Shown here: positions 1 through 12,180 of the stretch, one piece after another
Position numbering within the stretch: position 1 is the stretch's first letter
Layout: every line of letters begins with the position of its first letter
NCBI GenBank assembly: GCA_033239005.1
Contig: BSQZ01000004.1
Location: forward strand, 13,578,007 to 13,642,006
Length of the DNA stretch: 64,000 nucleotides
From: Lamellibrachia satsuma
Lineage: Eukaryota; Annelida; Polychaeta; Sabellida; Siboglinidae
Direction: 5' to 3'
The notes under the pieces: model-generated
Database searches by the model: none
Told to the model about the DNA's origin: nothing
Seen by the model: only the letters and a program-made list of their open reading frames with translations
Position numbers and translations under genes: made by a program

Positions 1-463
1 GAACTGTATGTTGTTGAGGCAGCTGACCATTATTAATTCAGTGCCTTGAGAAAAGAGCTGTGTGTTTTAATCACACACAATTTTCTTGCGAAATAACGTA
101 TAGTAGATTATTATTCTGACTCATATTTGCTAATTATAAACTTTCTTGCACATTTATAAAGGGGAGGGGTAAGATATCCAGGGTGGGGAGAGATATCCTG
201 CCACACCAGTACATCATTACGCATTGCCACTCTCATCAGCTTGACGCATCGGTTATTTACGCAGGCGCGGAGTGTGCTTGCTAATGAGGGTTGTTTTCAT
301 TTGAGCACATAGCAGCGTAATACCAACGTAATATCAACGTAGGCCTGCTACACGCTGGGCAACAATGATCGTTTGGCTTGTATCTACGGAATGACGGTTT
401 TACTTGAATTACTTTGATCGGTTTGGACAATTGAAAATTCAAATGTAGGTATACTCGAACGTC

Positions 464-524
464 CCAGTAGGGGCGTACTTCCAGTAGGGGCGTACTTCCA
501 GTAGGGGCGTACTTCCAGTAGGGG
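464..524. repeat. 17-bp tandem repeat, 3.6 copies
   Basis: The unit CCAGTAGGGGCGTACTT is repeated identically at 464, 481 and 498, with a partial copy at 515. Confidence 0.95.
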
Positions 525-1865
525 TAAACAATTTGTTTATCTGACAGGTCCGATGTAGATGCATCGGCATCGGGGCTAATAATACAACATTTAAAACTGA
601 CTCGCACAAATCTCGCTATACAATTTATTATAAATGTATTAATGTATTCTGTGATATGCCATTTGTATATTGTATATTGTCATGAAGCAGAAGAAATGTG
701 CTCCAAATGTTTGATTGTAAGTTTATTGTCCAATAGTGTCCAATTTTATCCAATAGTGTCCGTAATCAACCGCAATACTGTGCGAGCGCTAGTAATGTTA
801 CAGTTTGTTATCACAAAGAGGTCATAATGCTATATTTGTACTTCGTTATTGTCGAATAACTTGAGTGATATACTTATAAGAGTGATTGTAGACATGAAAT
901 GCGTGTATATTCCATGTGAACCAAATCTATTTCACAACAATATATTCAGTAATAAAACATACCTAATGAATTAATGCTGTGTTACCCTTTTCAAATTTCG
1001 ATAAGTTGACAGCAACCCTATCAGTGACGACGTAGACATTTAGGAACTTGATGATGTTAACGCCAGGAACATCGACGATGTCAATGTAAACTCAGAGGCG
1101 ATGCTGACGTTTCGAATGCTGCCTGCTCAAACCTAAAGCAAATTAACAATTTAAACGGATTTGAGTCATGTGCATGGGGTAAATTAAAGCTATGGTTGTG
1201 GCCAATCAAAAGTTATTGCCAAGTAGATCAGTGCGTGGGAGTGGTAAATGACTATATGTAACATACTTCTTGCAATAACAACGGTTCGTTCGGGTTCGAA
1301 CCAATGTCTGTGTGCCCACGCAGCATCAGCTTGTGTTGGCATTGAAACAAATTGATGAGGCATTATCTGAACAAAGTCTCGCCTTGACCAGACTTGCCAC
1401 GGAGTAGGCCCGACCCAGTATAGTAAACAATATGCAAATGTGCTTATGAATATATCTCTTAAATGCATAAATCATATACAGTGGGTGGAACGAAATCATT
1501 CCTTTCCTTAGTCCTGCTGTATAATAGTTAACCATCAAACAAATATAATATTAATATCGTTTAATAAAAGCTCAAGAATGGTTTTAAAAGACATCGACTA
1601 ATTTTCAGGAAATAATTCACAAAACTTCAACGAAAAAAAAATTCCTTTTAAAACTGATGACAAAATTGTTACAGTCAAGTAAAATTTTTATTGCTAGTAC
1701 ATTAAATTTATTCTTATATTGAACACAAATTTGCATATCAAATAAACAGTAGCTATATATGTCATACATATTATTTGGAACTAATCTAAAATTAATCCTA
1801 CATCATTTTTAATTCCCTCTTCAATGTGTCGAACAAATCGCGAATCAAGTTCGTTTATGTCCAGG

Positions 1866-1980
1866 TGTATAGTGCGTGAATATATTAAGTAATATGCGCA
1901 GATAGTTTAATAAAATAGTGCGGCGTTTTGCTACAAGCATCGAAAGGATTTATTTTGATCGCTAGATCGGGTAACTTGCG
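1866..1980 (+). repeat. Dispersed repeat family A, copy 1
   Basis: This segment has the order: TAGTGCGTGAATA, a GCAGAT-like box, TTTAATAAAA, CATCGAAAGGATT, then CGCTAGATCGGGTAA. The same blocks occur in the same order at 47,115-47,230 (plus) and, reverse-complemented, at 50,335-50,450. Similarity is patchy, so these are old copies. I do not recognise the family. Confidence 0.6.
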
Positions 1981-2535
1981 AAAGTGTAAATATCATGTGA
2001 TGTCATAGTGTATTGAGGTGGAACTACCTTTCCCCATTTCGCCGAATTTCGACTAAACCCAGTCGAAAATAATTTAATAGTTTTTTTCGGCGATTTAATC
2101 AAAACTAAATTATAAATTTGCTCAAGCGAGCTATAGTCCGCGAGCTAGACCGCGACATCCTCCCCTCCTGGCGAATTTACGCCACAATATTTGTTAGGCA
2201 GCTTATTACATACATATGTGAAATTCAGTTGTTTGCCACATGGGAATTGCTGTATTCGTGTGGTTATGGAGGTTCAATACAATCAATATCAGTAGCAAAG
2301 CTTGAATGTAAGTACGTGGCTAGGTATAGACAGTACTTGGCTGGAAACCATGGTTCATTCGACGGAGCCAACGCCTTCCAGCATCCAGTCATACATCGCA
2401 GCAATTCATTCATACATGTTGTATACTTATATGCTACGCAGATGACAGACCAAAACGTGTTGGAAAAGGTAACGTAACCTTTCTGGTGAATGTGTCTATT
2501 AGAGAAACTATCGCACCAGCAATGTTGTTTAACGT

Positions 2536-2625
2536 GAAGGTATGTTCTTATCTTATATATAGCACTAGCCCCAGTCATCCAGGCTACTCAAAACGCTTTA
2601 CAATAAACCCTGTTCACTCGAACTC
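2536..2625 (+). repeat. Fragment of a small interspersed repeat
   Basis: The motifs GTATGTTCTTAT, TATATAGC, a central ACTCAAAACGCTTTACAAT and CCCTGTTCACTCG match the left part of the longer copy at 6548-6890. Elements with a TTCTTATATAGCGC...CTCAAAGCGCTTTAC layout are common in several invertebrate genomes; placing this one in a named family is inference. Confidence 0.55.
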
Positions 2626-3313
2626 CAAATTAATATGCTGTGAACGCATGCTGAAATCCGTAGGACACAATTTGTGGTGAGTTCATTCAACGGCAATAAT
2701 CGCTGGGAGACATACTCCGGCGACATCCCACAAGGGACCTAATACCCCGAGAGAAATAACGTAATTAAGTCTTTGTACTGTTCGCGTAAATGTCCTTTAG
2801 AAAGTATCGCCAGTAGATGTATTCTTAGCCCGGTGTGGGGCTACATTGTGTAACAACTACAATTGTTGAAGTCTGTTGGGGACCATTCAAGACACCCAAG
2901 TCTGTTGGAGGGCATTCAAGATGTCCACCTAGCGTAGCCTGTTTCTGAGCTTCGTCTTCGAACCTCGATAGACTTACGTCATCTTCTTCCCCTAGTTCAC
3001 TTGCGGGGTGGGGCCACGTCGACAATTTATTCCACCCTCTCGACGTATCGCATTCACTAACGACATATGTTCAACAATAGATAAATATTCATATGGTGAA
3101 AGTGTAGTAACTGACCTTCTGCGGGGCTTGAACACTATTTGTTGATTCGAGCGTCTAAATTGAGTACTTTAATTAAAGGTAACATTCAGATCATTGTAAG
3201 AATTATACAGGTGAACTAATAATATTCCCAGGCACTACTACTCAGTGATAAACCTAGATGATTACATAATCTATGTAATATAGTTCATCAATGCAATAAA
3301 GTAGTTTGTTACT

Positions 3314-3426
<113 letters not shown>

Positions 3427-3708
3427 ATGTATGGAGCTGAAATTGTGCAGGCATGTCCCGGGACTCATGGGGATGGTTCGTACATTAAACTATATCAAAA
3501 TCCGCCCGAGGATGTGGATATTATGAAGGAATCTACGTGGACGTTATATTTACATTACGAAATTCAGAATAATAGGAGTTCGTAGTTATGCATAATTGTT
3601 GGCAATGCTCTGAGAGTTTTCTACAATTGTTCCCTACTTGGTCTACGTCAAACGTCCACATAAGTTCCTTATTATGTTACGAACACTTCGTGAATTGTAC
3701 ATCATCAT

Positions 3709-3877
<169 letters not shown>

Positions 3878-4147
3878 ATAATGCCATTATTATTATTCTT
3901 ATTAAATCGAATGCTGTGAAGTCAATCGTCGTTGCCTCGTTTAGCCAAGTTTGTCTTCTGCTCACCAGACAGTTAGTTTGGCAGACGTCACGCATCGCCG
4001 AACATTGCAGGACATAGTTTCCAAAGCGTCACCCATCAGGGATAGTTGTAATTAGGAGGTCTTTGTCGGGAGTAAACAGAGTAATTAATGCAGAACCGGT
4101 TAATAGAACCTTTTCATAAATAACACATAGTCAAGTGGACCAAAGTC

Positions 4148-4271
4148 TTACGGTCAGTTGCGCTAGCGGGGATATGAGAGGAGAGGGCAAAGGTGGTATC
4201 CGGAAAGTTTTACGGTCAGTTGCGCTAGCGGGGATTTGAGAGGAGAGGGCAAAGGTGGTATCCGGAAAGGG
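4148..4271. repeat. 62-bp tandem duplication
   Basis: A block starting TTACGGTCAGTTGCGCTAGC and ending at GGTATCCGGAAAG occurs twice in direct tandem (4148 and 4210) with one or two mismatches. It lies about 0.6 kb upstream of the peptide gene. Confidence 0.92.
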
Positions 4272-4549
4272 AATTGGTTAGATTTTAACATTTGACATCA
4301 CCACTTTTGTCGCCAGTCTATAGCAGTGCGCGAACCGATTGAACAGGCAAATGCTTCTTCCAATAGTGGATGTCGTGTGACGTCCTCAAAACAATGTCAA
4401 TTAAAATATTTTTTAAGACAGTCTTAAACATTTGTATTTAAGTGCAACTTCATTTACATATACATGGGTTTGCTCGCATTTTGGTGTGAGTCTCTGGTGG
4501 ATGGTGTAATTTAAAATAAGATGTTTACTGCGACCAGTCGTCGTGTAAA

Positions 4550-4890
4550 ACGACAACGTTCACCCCCATGTGACCCATACATTCCCACTACGCATTTATA
4601 CTCAAACAAACCCGCACAAACACACCCACGCTAAGTGGGCCTAACATCAGCATCCGTCCTGTTTCCAGGCAATGCACCTAAAATTAGCATCCATGCTGCC
4701 ATCTAATACAACCCGCTGCAGAGGTCTTACAACATTCGCCACCCAACCGTGACGCCACTCACGCGTGACCGACCAATGGCAACTCATTGGTTGATGCCGT
4801 TCAGTGGTATACGTAACGCGAACGCCGTCCTTATTACTCAACTCGATCGCAACTCGAGGCACCAGTGTCATTCATGCTTTCACAGTCAGA
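4550..4890 (+). promoter_or_regulatory. Proposed promoter/5' UTR of the peptide gene
   Basis: This 340-bp region just before the start codon is collinear with 14,033-14,342, in front of the decayed paralogous exon. Shared blocks include CGTTCACCCC...TGACCC, CTAAGTGGG(C/T)CT, GCCACCCAACCGT(G/A)ACGCCAC and AACGCGAACGCC-TCCTTA. Conservation of the flank together with exon 1 shows that a whole gene block was duplicated. I do not see an unambiguous TATA box, so the transcription start is unknown. Confidence 0.5.
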
Positions 4891-5019
4891 ATGGGTCCTC
4901 TACGCGTAGTGTTGGCAGGCTTGCTGGTTGCTATCTTCGTGGTTCAACAGGCAGAAACTCGTAGTTTGAAGAAGAAGAAATTCGATGATTTGTCAGAACT
5001 TCTGCGAGAATTAAAAAAG
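4891..5019 (+). CDS. Secreted cationic peptide precursor, exon 1 (signal peptide)
   Basis: Exon 1 encodes 43 residues beginning MGPLRVVLAGLLVAIFVVQQ. This is a textbook signal peptide: a short basic N-region, a hydrophobic core of about 15 residues, and a likely cleavage at QQA or QQAE. It is followed by a mixed-charge stretch (SLKKKKFDDLSELLRELKK) that looks like an amphipathic propeptide. The exon ends in phase 0 at AAAAAG|GTATGT, a good donor. The product should enter the secretory pathway. A decayed copy of this exon at 14,343-14,475 retains the QQAE(T/A)RSLKK...DDL(S/T)ELLRE pattern, which supports it being real coding sequence. I do not recognise the family by name. Confidence 0.75.
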
Positions 5020-5683
5020 GTATGTAGAACAATGGTTGTGTTTTACACGGGTTGATAGGCACACTAAAAGACCACTTAACGAACATTATGTCATTATTAT
5101 TCTCACGAGATTCGTTTATCACTCATGTGCAATGACAGATATACTCGGACTACCTCGCTCTCAATTAGCCAAGTTTCCTTACCAATATATTCCTTGGGAT
5201 TCCTATTAAAAATTGTATACACAAATAGTTGTAATAGTAATATTACTGGAACGCGAAAAACTTAGATTTCACTTACAATTTCTTCTGACCGAAAAGCATA
5301 TTTGCTGCATTTCGACAGCCAGAAATTGGGTCGGGTAACTACATTTACTTTGTTTCCTTGTGCTAGGATTATACAGGGTTGCAAATAAATTATGTATTTT
5401 TACTTGTCAGGTCGTATGAACTTCTAGGGTCGGCTACGTTTAACTGGGTCGCTCTGGAAGCCTTAAACACATATATTATTCTGATATGCCTTATTAATTT
5501 CAAGGCTGTTGACTTTAGTTAAATTAGATGAATACCTGCTCAGCTTACATTGTATTTGTAGAACCGAATGTATTGACGAGCTCCATCGGTAACTTCCGTA
5601 ACAAAGTAAATTTTTTTACGTCCGAACACGATTGGTAGCAATGGAGTACAATAGCTTCTATGACCAAACGCTGAATGTTTCAG

Positions 5684-5749
5684 TCGCCGAATTCCAAACC
5701 GCCAAGCCTTCCTGCAAAGGGGAACCAAATCAAGATCCAGACAGCTCAG
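5684..5749 (+). CDS. Secreted peptide precursor, proposed exon 2
   Basis: A 66-bp segment lies between an acceptor (GAATGTTTCAG|TCG) and a consensus donor (GCTCAG|GTAAGT). Both boundaries are phase 0, matching exon 1. The frame is open and reads SPNSKPPSLPAKGNQIK, then five more residues, a Pro/Ser/Lys-rich linker typical of spacer sequence in peptide precursors. The donor is strong; the acceptor has only a short pyrimidine tract. Evidence is splice-site consensus and phase only, without a homologue, so this exon is tentative. Confidence 0.45.
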
Positions 5750-5792
5750 GTAAGTGTCGTACAAGTAGTAATGTTATATGTAAACTTCCCCC

Positions 5793-5937
5793 GTTGCTGT
5801 TTTTGTACCCCACAACCTGCCCCGTAATGTTTCCCACAATATACCCCACAAACATGATGCGTTGCTGTTTTGTACCCCACAACCTACCCCGTAATGTTTC
5901 CCACAATGTACCCCACAAACATGATGCGTTGTTGTTT
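5793..5937. repeat. 67-68-bp tandem duplication in intron 2
   Basis: Units start GTTGCTGTTTT...GTACCCCACAACCT at 5793 and 5861, with a partial third start at 5928. Each unit carries internal CCCCACAA/CCCACAAT motifs. Confidence 0.9.
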
Positions 5938-6547
5938 TGCGCTTGTCATCAACGACAAGAAAAACGTTATAGTTTGACTATCCAAGCTGCAATGATCTTC
6001 TACAAGATTGAATAAGATTGTCATTTGAAGCAATAAAATCTAACTATTGCTTTATATATATATAACATGATATAGCTATATAACTACGCATGTCATATCA
6101 TGCGTAATTGTGTTAATTGTAAGATATATTATCTTATTATTAACCTGAGAATGGCATTGCCATTTGAGCCACCAAGCCACTGTTTTAGAAATGGCAATAT
6201 CAGTCCTTGCATTTGATGGTTGTACCAAGTATAGTACACCCCGATAATATATGCTCTCATATCTTGTGTGAAAACATTCACATTTCCCAAAATCGACTGT
6301 TTGGAAAATTTTACGATTTTACTGGATTTTTTTCCAAACTGTGCCGATCGCCACTTTCAACAACTGTTCAATTGTCTATTATGTTGTACGTTTTTGATGT
6401 TTTCTGCATGTTAGTCATTTGTTAAATATATATTCCTAGAACTTTAAAGTTTAAGTAACACTCTTTCATGCTGCAATTTATAGAAAGCTTTCTGTAAACC
6501 GAATTATGAATTATGAATTATTTCGTCTGCATGTACCCATCATCTAA

Positions 6548-6890
6548 AAAGGTAAAGTTATGTTCTTATATAGCGCGGTATCCGGTCCATAGGACTGCTC
6601 AAAGCGCTTTACACTTCACCCCCTGGCAGACCTGTTCATTCCAAGGCCATCTCAACTTCTTTGGGAAGTATTCAGCCACGCTGCAATTGCTGCGCGAAGG
6701 CTATTCGTTCACATATCCACCACTGTCTGTATTGCCAGATACTCATTTATACAGCTGAGTGAACTGTGGCAACGTGGGGTGATCAAATTTGCCAAAGGTT
6801 CGAAGCGAACGCAGTGGGATTTGAAACCGGGTTCTCGCGATTGAGAGTCCGGTCTTCTAACCGGTATGCTATCGCGCCCATCTACATGTG
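6548..6890 (+). repeat. SINE/MITE-like interspersed repeat
   Basis: It begins GGTAAAGTTATGTTCTTATA, has the motif CTGCTCAAAGCGCTTTACAC, and ends in a tRNA-like, box-B-resembling tail around GGGATTTGAAACCGGGTT, followed by a stretch in which CCGGT blocks face each other. A truncated relative lies at 2536-2625. Known elements with a similar 'AAAGCGCTTTAC' core and 'GGGATTTGAACCCGGG' tail are widespread in marine invertebrates; exact family assignment is inference. Confidence 0.6.
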
Positions 6891-7125
6891 ACCCTTCTTC
6901 TACCCATTTGATATTGTTACATTAATTTATGTATGACGCTAAGATATTAATGGTGCAACGTTCGTTTCTTTTTTATTCATACGAACTACTTCATGTAAAA
7001 AGACGCAGCATACTGTTGGCGTTTTCGACCTATTTATTGACAAAGAATAGGCATTCCATTTCGTGGTGTGACTTTATCATTATCTGTCAAACTAGCTACG
7101 AAATGTATATTCATTCTGCCTGTAG

Positions 7126-7176
7126 GGATTGCTCGAAGGAACGGATAGGTCTAGAGGCACCCGCAGAGGGATTCGG
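7126..7176 (+). CDS. Secreted peptide precursor, proposed exon 3
   Basis: A 51-bp segment bounded by an acceptor (TTCTGCCTGTAG|GGA) and a donor (ATTCGG|GTAAGTG), again phase 0 on both sides. It reads GLLEGTDRSRGTRRGIR, an Arg-rich linker containing an RR pair. Joined to exon 4 it gives ...RRGIR-GKRFMS, which creates possible basic cleavage sites just ahead of the repeat region. Support is splice consensus, phase and open frame only. It could be skipped or misassigned. Confidence 0.45.
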
Positions 7177-9919
7177 GTAAGTGTATCTCTACTTTGACTG
7201 ATCCGACATAATGGACTACATACCTTGGTTGATTTGTAATCGCTGTCCCCAAAATAGCAGTTGATTCAGCGATTGGATGGATCACTGTGTTACTTCCGGG
7301 ATCTGCGTATACGAATATATGCCACTGATTTTGCGACGGCAATCCTTTTGGTAATTGCTTTGCTGCTTATAACATTAAAACATTTCAGGGATTTGGTCAT
7401 ATTTGAAGACTACGACACCTATGCTGTATCCAGATGAAAACAAATATCTAGTGGTTGGCTGTTAACACAGACACGTGCCAATGACTGTAGAATCCTTTGC
7501 GCACGAAGACACTGTGCAGTTGCTTTGGCCGCCATTTGGTGGAAAGCATCTTGTATGTTGATTTTCGGGAGAAAAATTACAGAAGTTGACTGACTGTTGC
7601 CAAACAGGTGGATGAAATAACTATTGTTTTAGCTGATTTTCAGAATATTCAAATTATAAATTGGCGATGGGATGGGAATGGGAATGGGAAACTAAATTGT
7701 AACCCGTGACCAGATGTGACACAGCGCTGCAAAGGCACGTGACTTACTCTGGTGCACGCCGGGAATATATACTGGACAAGCCTAAATTCGCCACCTTTTT
7801 AAAGAATGCGCAACAACATCTGCTAACTTCATAAACCTTAAGCTACAACATTTACCAACTGCTTGTGCTTGTTCCTTCGGAACATGGCAATGGCTACACG
7901 TCACGTGAGGCTATCTAATTCGTTTGTCGTTTCTTTTAATATCTCATGAAAAAATGGGATATGTGGTCAGAAACAGAAACATTGTTAAGCATTAAACAGG
8001 AAAGTAAAGAAGCGAATGTATCAGAATATGCATTTCGCCTACACAAATGTTACACCTTAAATAACTAGAAATTCATCGTTGTCATTTTACAGTATTTAAG
8101 ATACATCTTCCTGCCTAATATTACGTCACATGAGCTTATATAATATGTATGTATGTATATATGCATGCATGTATGTATATATACATATAATGGTGTAAGT
8201 GGCTTTCCGAATCAAAATATTTGTAACTATTGTGGCAAACCCAAAATACAACTAAGCCTAAAGCTGAAAACACAGTGACATTTTTCGCTCATCTAGCTTT
8301 AGAAACAATTGGCGGAAAAATCATACCTATCTGATATCCACTACGATACGCTAGATGGTCTATGCACTGTTCTTGGACCATTGCTATTCCTTTACACAAA
8401 ATATCTACAAAATAATGTCGCTTCACAAATCAGACGATTTGTCGATGTCTTGCGGAAATGCTCGCCATTAGGCCAGACTGTCCCTCAAAACGACACAAAC
8501 TCTCTTCGAAAACTGAGACAAGTTTGGGGGTGTGACTTAGCACGTTAAGCTGCAACACCAATCACGAATATGGGAAGGAAAGTAACAGGAAAAAACAACG
8601 GAAAAGTAACAGGATGTAAAGTAACGGACAAAAAGTAAAAGTTTAGTTTGATTATTATTATTATTATGGTTTTACGCATTATGAAAGTACTTCAGTGTTA
8701 CAATATTGTGTGTTTTGAAAGTGGTATGTATAACATGTATATATTAATTAATCAATATTAATTAATCATGTAAATATGTATATATTAATTAATCAAAATA
8801 ATATTTGCTATATTTATACTATAATCTAAAGGTGATGATTAAAATAGTTAATTAACATATTGGTATATAGCTGCAGTGGCCTCATAAGGGAATCATCGTG
8901 ATCAACGTCATGTTGGTGTCTCTGGAATGTGCTCTACCAATGACCCAAGTGGCTTCCACGGTTGTGAGCAGATTTGGTTTATATCTTGCCTACCCCATCA
9001 ATTAGTAATTATATAAAAAAATTGCAAAGTAACATTTTCATAGTAAAATTGTTTTTTTTTTACTTTTTCGTGAAAAATGTGGCAGTTTCTTTCTGTTTCT
9101 TTCCCATTTTCGGTAAGCACACATAACCAATACAAAGGAACAACGTATCAGATTATTAACTCAAATTCAGGTAATTTGGTTAAAAAAAGTCGTTGTATTC
9201 GGTAATGACCAACCTATAGCCAGCTTTTTTTTCTACTATTAATGTCATGTTTACTTTGTAAAACATGTTTTATTATACATTCCACAAGCGTCAATGAACT
9301 GATATCGAATAAACAAGGTATTTTTGGAATAAGTTTCAATTTAAATATCTACTTAAATAGTTAGCATTCAATTATCGTAATAACCAGGAGGCAAGCTCAT
9401 TTATTTCCTATTAATATACGTTGATTTATGTGGTACTTTTATAAAAAAAACTTATTATTATTACTATTATTGTCATTATTATTGTCATCATCATCATCAT
9501 CATCATCATCCAATTTCTTAAACTTAACATTTTTGTTGTAATTTTGTTTGTTTGTATTTTTCTAATGTGCTGCGATGTGACTAAATGTATTTTCATTTCT
9601 CAGAACGAATACAATATGACTATGACTATGACTTTAATCATCATCATCATCATAATTATAGTTTTGTTAATTTTGCCAGAATATATGTATTTCAATGTTT
9701 CAATGCCATGGTTGTATGTGGTTTTTAGGGATCATAATGGAAATAAGTGCTTTTTGTCTGTCATCCTAATATTTTAATGTACTTTGTACTCACATTTGAC
9801 GTTTGTACAAGTCACATGTGTATATTGAGTAAAGCAAATCACAAATAACAAAAACAACATGCCGCTCCAAAGCTACATGTTACGTGATGTCAGATCTTTT
9901 AATCAGTCTTTCTTTGCAG
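7177..9919. other. Proposed intron 3 with repeats
   Basis: A 2.7-kb AT-rich stretch with no host exon that I can support. It contains a LINE reverse-transcriptase fragment (8340-8545), a (GTAT)n patch near 8145-8175, a TATTAATTAATCA direct repeat near 8740-8800, and (ATT)n/(ATC)n patches at 9450-9510 and 9637-9655. Confidence 0.5.
8340..8545 (+). mobile_element. LINE reverse transcriptase fragment
   Basis: The frame reads TVLGPLLFLY, NNVASQIRRFVDV, then QNDTNSLRKLRQVWG. This matches the layout of non-LTR retrotransposon reverse transcriptase: the VLGPLLFLIYINDL motif, then the F-A-D-D catalytic box (here degraded to FVDV), then a QNDLNxLxxWxxxW region. It has no ORF context on either side. 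It is a short, inactive fragment within intron 3 of the peptide gene. Confidence 0.7.
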
Positions 9920-10417
9920 GGGAAGCGCTTCATGTCCATCGACCGTCGGGGACTCGGAAAGAAGATCAAGAACCAAGCAAATAAGATTAAGAACAAAGCA
10001 AAGAACAAATTGAACAAAGTTGCAAGGGCAGCTGGAAGACAGAACAAAGACCGTCGGGGGCTCGGAAAGAAGATCAAGAACAAAGCAAATAAGATTAAGA
10101 ACAATGCGAAGAACAAATTGAACAAAGTTGCAAGGGCAGCTGGAAGACAGAACAAAGACCGTCGGGGGCTCGGAAAGAAGATCAAGAACAAAGCAAAGAA
10201 GCTTAAGAACAAAGCGAAGAACAAATTGAACAAAGTTGCAAGTGCAGCTGTAAGACAGAACAAAGACCGTCGGGGGCTTGGAAAGAAGATCAAGAACAAA
10301 GCAAAGAAGCTTAAGAACAAAGCGAAGAACAAATTGAGTAAAGTTGCAAGTGCAGCTGGAAAGGTGAGCCAAGAAGAAATCGTAGAATTCCTTCCATCAT
10401 CTACTCTGACTGGGTAA
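9920..10417 (+). CDS. Secreted cationic peptide precursor, exon 4: four tandem peptide units
   Basis: The exon follows a strong acceptor (CTTTCTTTGCAG|GGG) in phase 0. It encodes GKRFMSI, then four tandem units of exactly 36 codons starting at 9941, 10,049, 10,157 and 10,265. Each unit is D-RR, a 28-residue peptide beginning GLGKKIKN and ending AA, then in units 1 and 2 GR-QNK. RR is a dibasic processing site and Gly-Arg a C-terminal amidation signal. The peptide carries about a dozen Lys/Arg and no acidic residue, with I/L/V/A spaced to form an amphipathic helix, so antimicrobial or membrane-active function is a reasonable inference. Unit 3 has Val in place of the amidation Gly; unit 4 ends AAGK. 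The frame runs to a stop at 10,415-10,417, but a GTGAGC donor at 10,364 (phase 0) could instead end the exon after AAGK. I know of no named family with this sequence. Confidence 0.75.
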   Translation, partial: GKRFMSIDRRGLGKKIKNQANKIKNKAKNKLNKVARAAGRQNKDRRGLGKKIKNKANKIKNNAKNKLNKVARAAGRQNKDRRGLGKKIKNKAKKLKNKAKNKLNKVASAAVRQNKDRRGLGKKIKNKAKKLKNKAKNKLSKVASAAGKVSQEEIVEFLPSSTLTG

Positions 10418-10424
10418 AAATCAC

Positions 10425-10800
10425 GGCAACGCTTATATGAATTCGCCGTGATACGTCCTGGATTACGTCCAATACACAACCACAGCGTGTTGCATTACAA
10501 TCATGGGTTTTATTAGTCTAGCCGCAGTTGGTATGCGCCCGTCTCGTCCACAAACTGCAATCGTTGCTTCTCGATTCTTACGCAGCGCGATCTGCTTCTG
10601 CGTTGGAACTGTGAATCTGTGACTTATGTTAGATTGCATAGATATACAGTTCGAGAACTACGGCTGAATTATTGACAGTTGCGATGAATGCGTCCTAATG
10701 ACTTCGTAGTGTACGTCACTGATGACACATTTAACGTTTGTCTTCTTGCTCATCTGTCTTGTCGTAGATCAGTATGTGACTGCATGATAGGGTCAGTGGT
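10425..10800 (+). repeat. 3' flank of the peptide gene, duplicated at 15,330-15,575
   Basis: Blocks ATTCGCCGTG, CAGTCTAGCCGCxGTAGTTGG-like sequence, ACACTGCAA/ACTGCAA, TTTCTCGATTC and CATGATAGGG occur in the same order in the 15.3-kb copy. The last block precedes GTTGTTG(C/T)TT in both. Together with the duplicated 5' end this shows that the whole gene, not just one exon, was once duplicated. A candidate AATAAA signal is at 11,082-11,087. Confidence 0.6.
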
Positions 10801-10887
10801 GAAAAAAAAACAGTTGTGTTGTATTCACGCTGTAATAACACAGTTGTTGTTTGTGCGATTATTCACGTTAGAACTGTTTCTTCTGAT

Positions 10888-11032
<145 letters not shown>

Positions 11033-12180
11033 AACATCAGAAGGTGCATCACCAACTAACAATGCAAGATATTCTCTAAGCAATAAAAATTCAAAATCAA
11101 GTTCTTTTCTTGTTGGATGTTAGTAACACATTTGGCAGTGATTGTTGTCATCTTCTCCATGACACTGGTTTCACCAAAATGTACCAAAGTTGTCGTGTTG
11201 ATTCTCATGGCGCTACCCCATAATGTGACATTTGGAAAACTTGACCGTTGATTTGACACACATTCCCTGCTATATGGTGCATGAGATGCCCTTCGCCAAA
11301 TCTCTCCTAACTAATGACACTACTTTCTAAACAGTAGTGTCGTTAACAAGACAATAACGCATTTTTTTAAATTCATCTATACCTGAAATTGTGTATATAC
11401 CTACCATCTAGTCAATAATGTAAAAGTTATATTTATAACATTTGCTCAGTACGCATAGTGTTAGCATATACACAATACAGAACTATGCCTATTAATTGGT
11501 GTAGACTATTGGAAATGATGACCTCCCCTGAGTGCAATGCACAGCACACGCATTGATCGACCCACAAAATGGCAATGGTAAAAGCAACCCCCGAGCATGC
11601 GTGAACATTGAACTTATATCAAATTTAACTATAAAGACGATAAAGTTATTTTATTTTTATTTTACGTCTATCATGTGCACAGATGCTAAGTGTAACTAGT
11701 CGGAATCAACAATGCTGTCGCCCATCCGACCTATTGTTTATACTACTCCACAAGAGGTTAATTTTTATTTTGTTTCCATCAAGCTTGCACGTACAACTGA
11801 AAAACTCAATCCTTAAAGGCGCCAATTCTCTACACACAGCCATATTGTTTAGCGCCTTTTAGAAATGAGTTCTACAACTAGTGTGATGCGACAACGACGG
11901 ATGGCAGCAAACCGCGTGCCACGTCATCAACGCTAACACACTCGATGGCGCTCCAAGCGGAGAGAAGTGACATAGCGAAGCTTCATCTGGAGACCCGAGA
12001 GCGGCTGCTCGACGACAGACTGCACATTTAGGTTGTTGACAAACGCGAGAACAAGAACGGATAATTTCGACAATATTTGCATTTTAATCACAGCGTTGGC
12101 AGCGTAGCCACTTATGCAACAATTTCGCCGAACGCGAGGATTTTAGTTATTCAATAAAATAAAAATACGTTTTGCCGATA

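Larger units (their letters stand above)
1..3300. other. Gene-free AT-rich stretch with short repeats
   Basis: I see no gene here. Open frames of up to 119 codons (2118-2477) have no recognisable domain, no repeat conservation and no supporting splice sites. The stretch holds a short tandem repeat (464-524), one copy of a dispersed repeat also found near 47.1 and 50.4 kb (1866-1980), and a fragment of a small interspersed repeat (2536-2625). Confidence 0.6.

Noticed and set aside
2118..2477. 119-codon open frame as a gene
   Set aside because: No domain, signal peptide, splice context or conserved copy; composition is as expected for chance.
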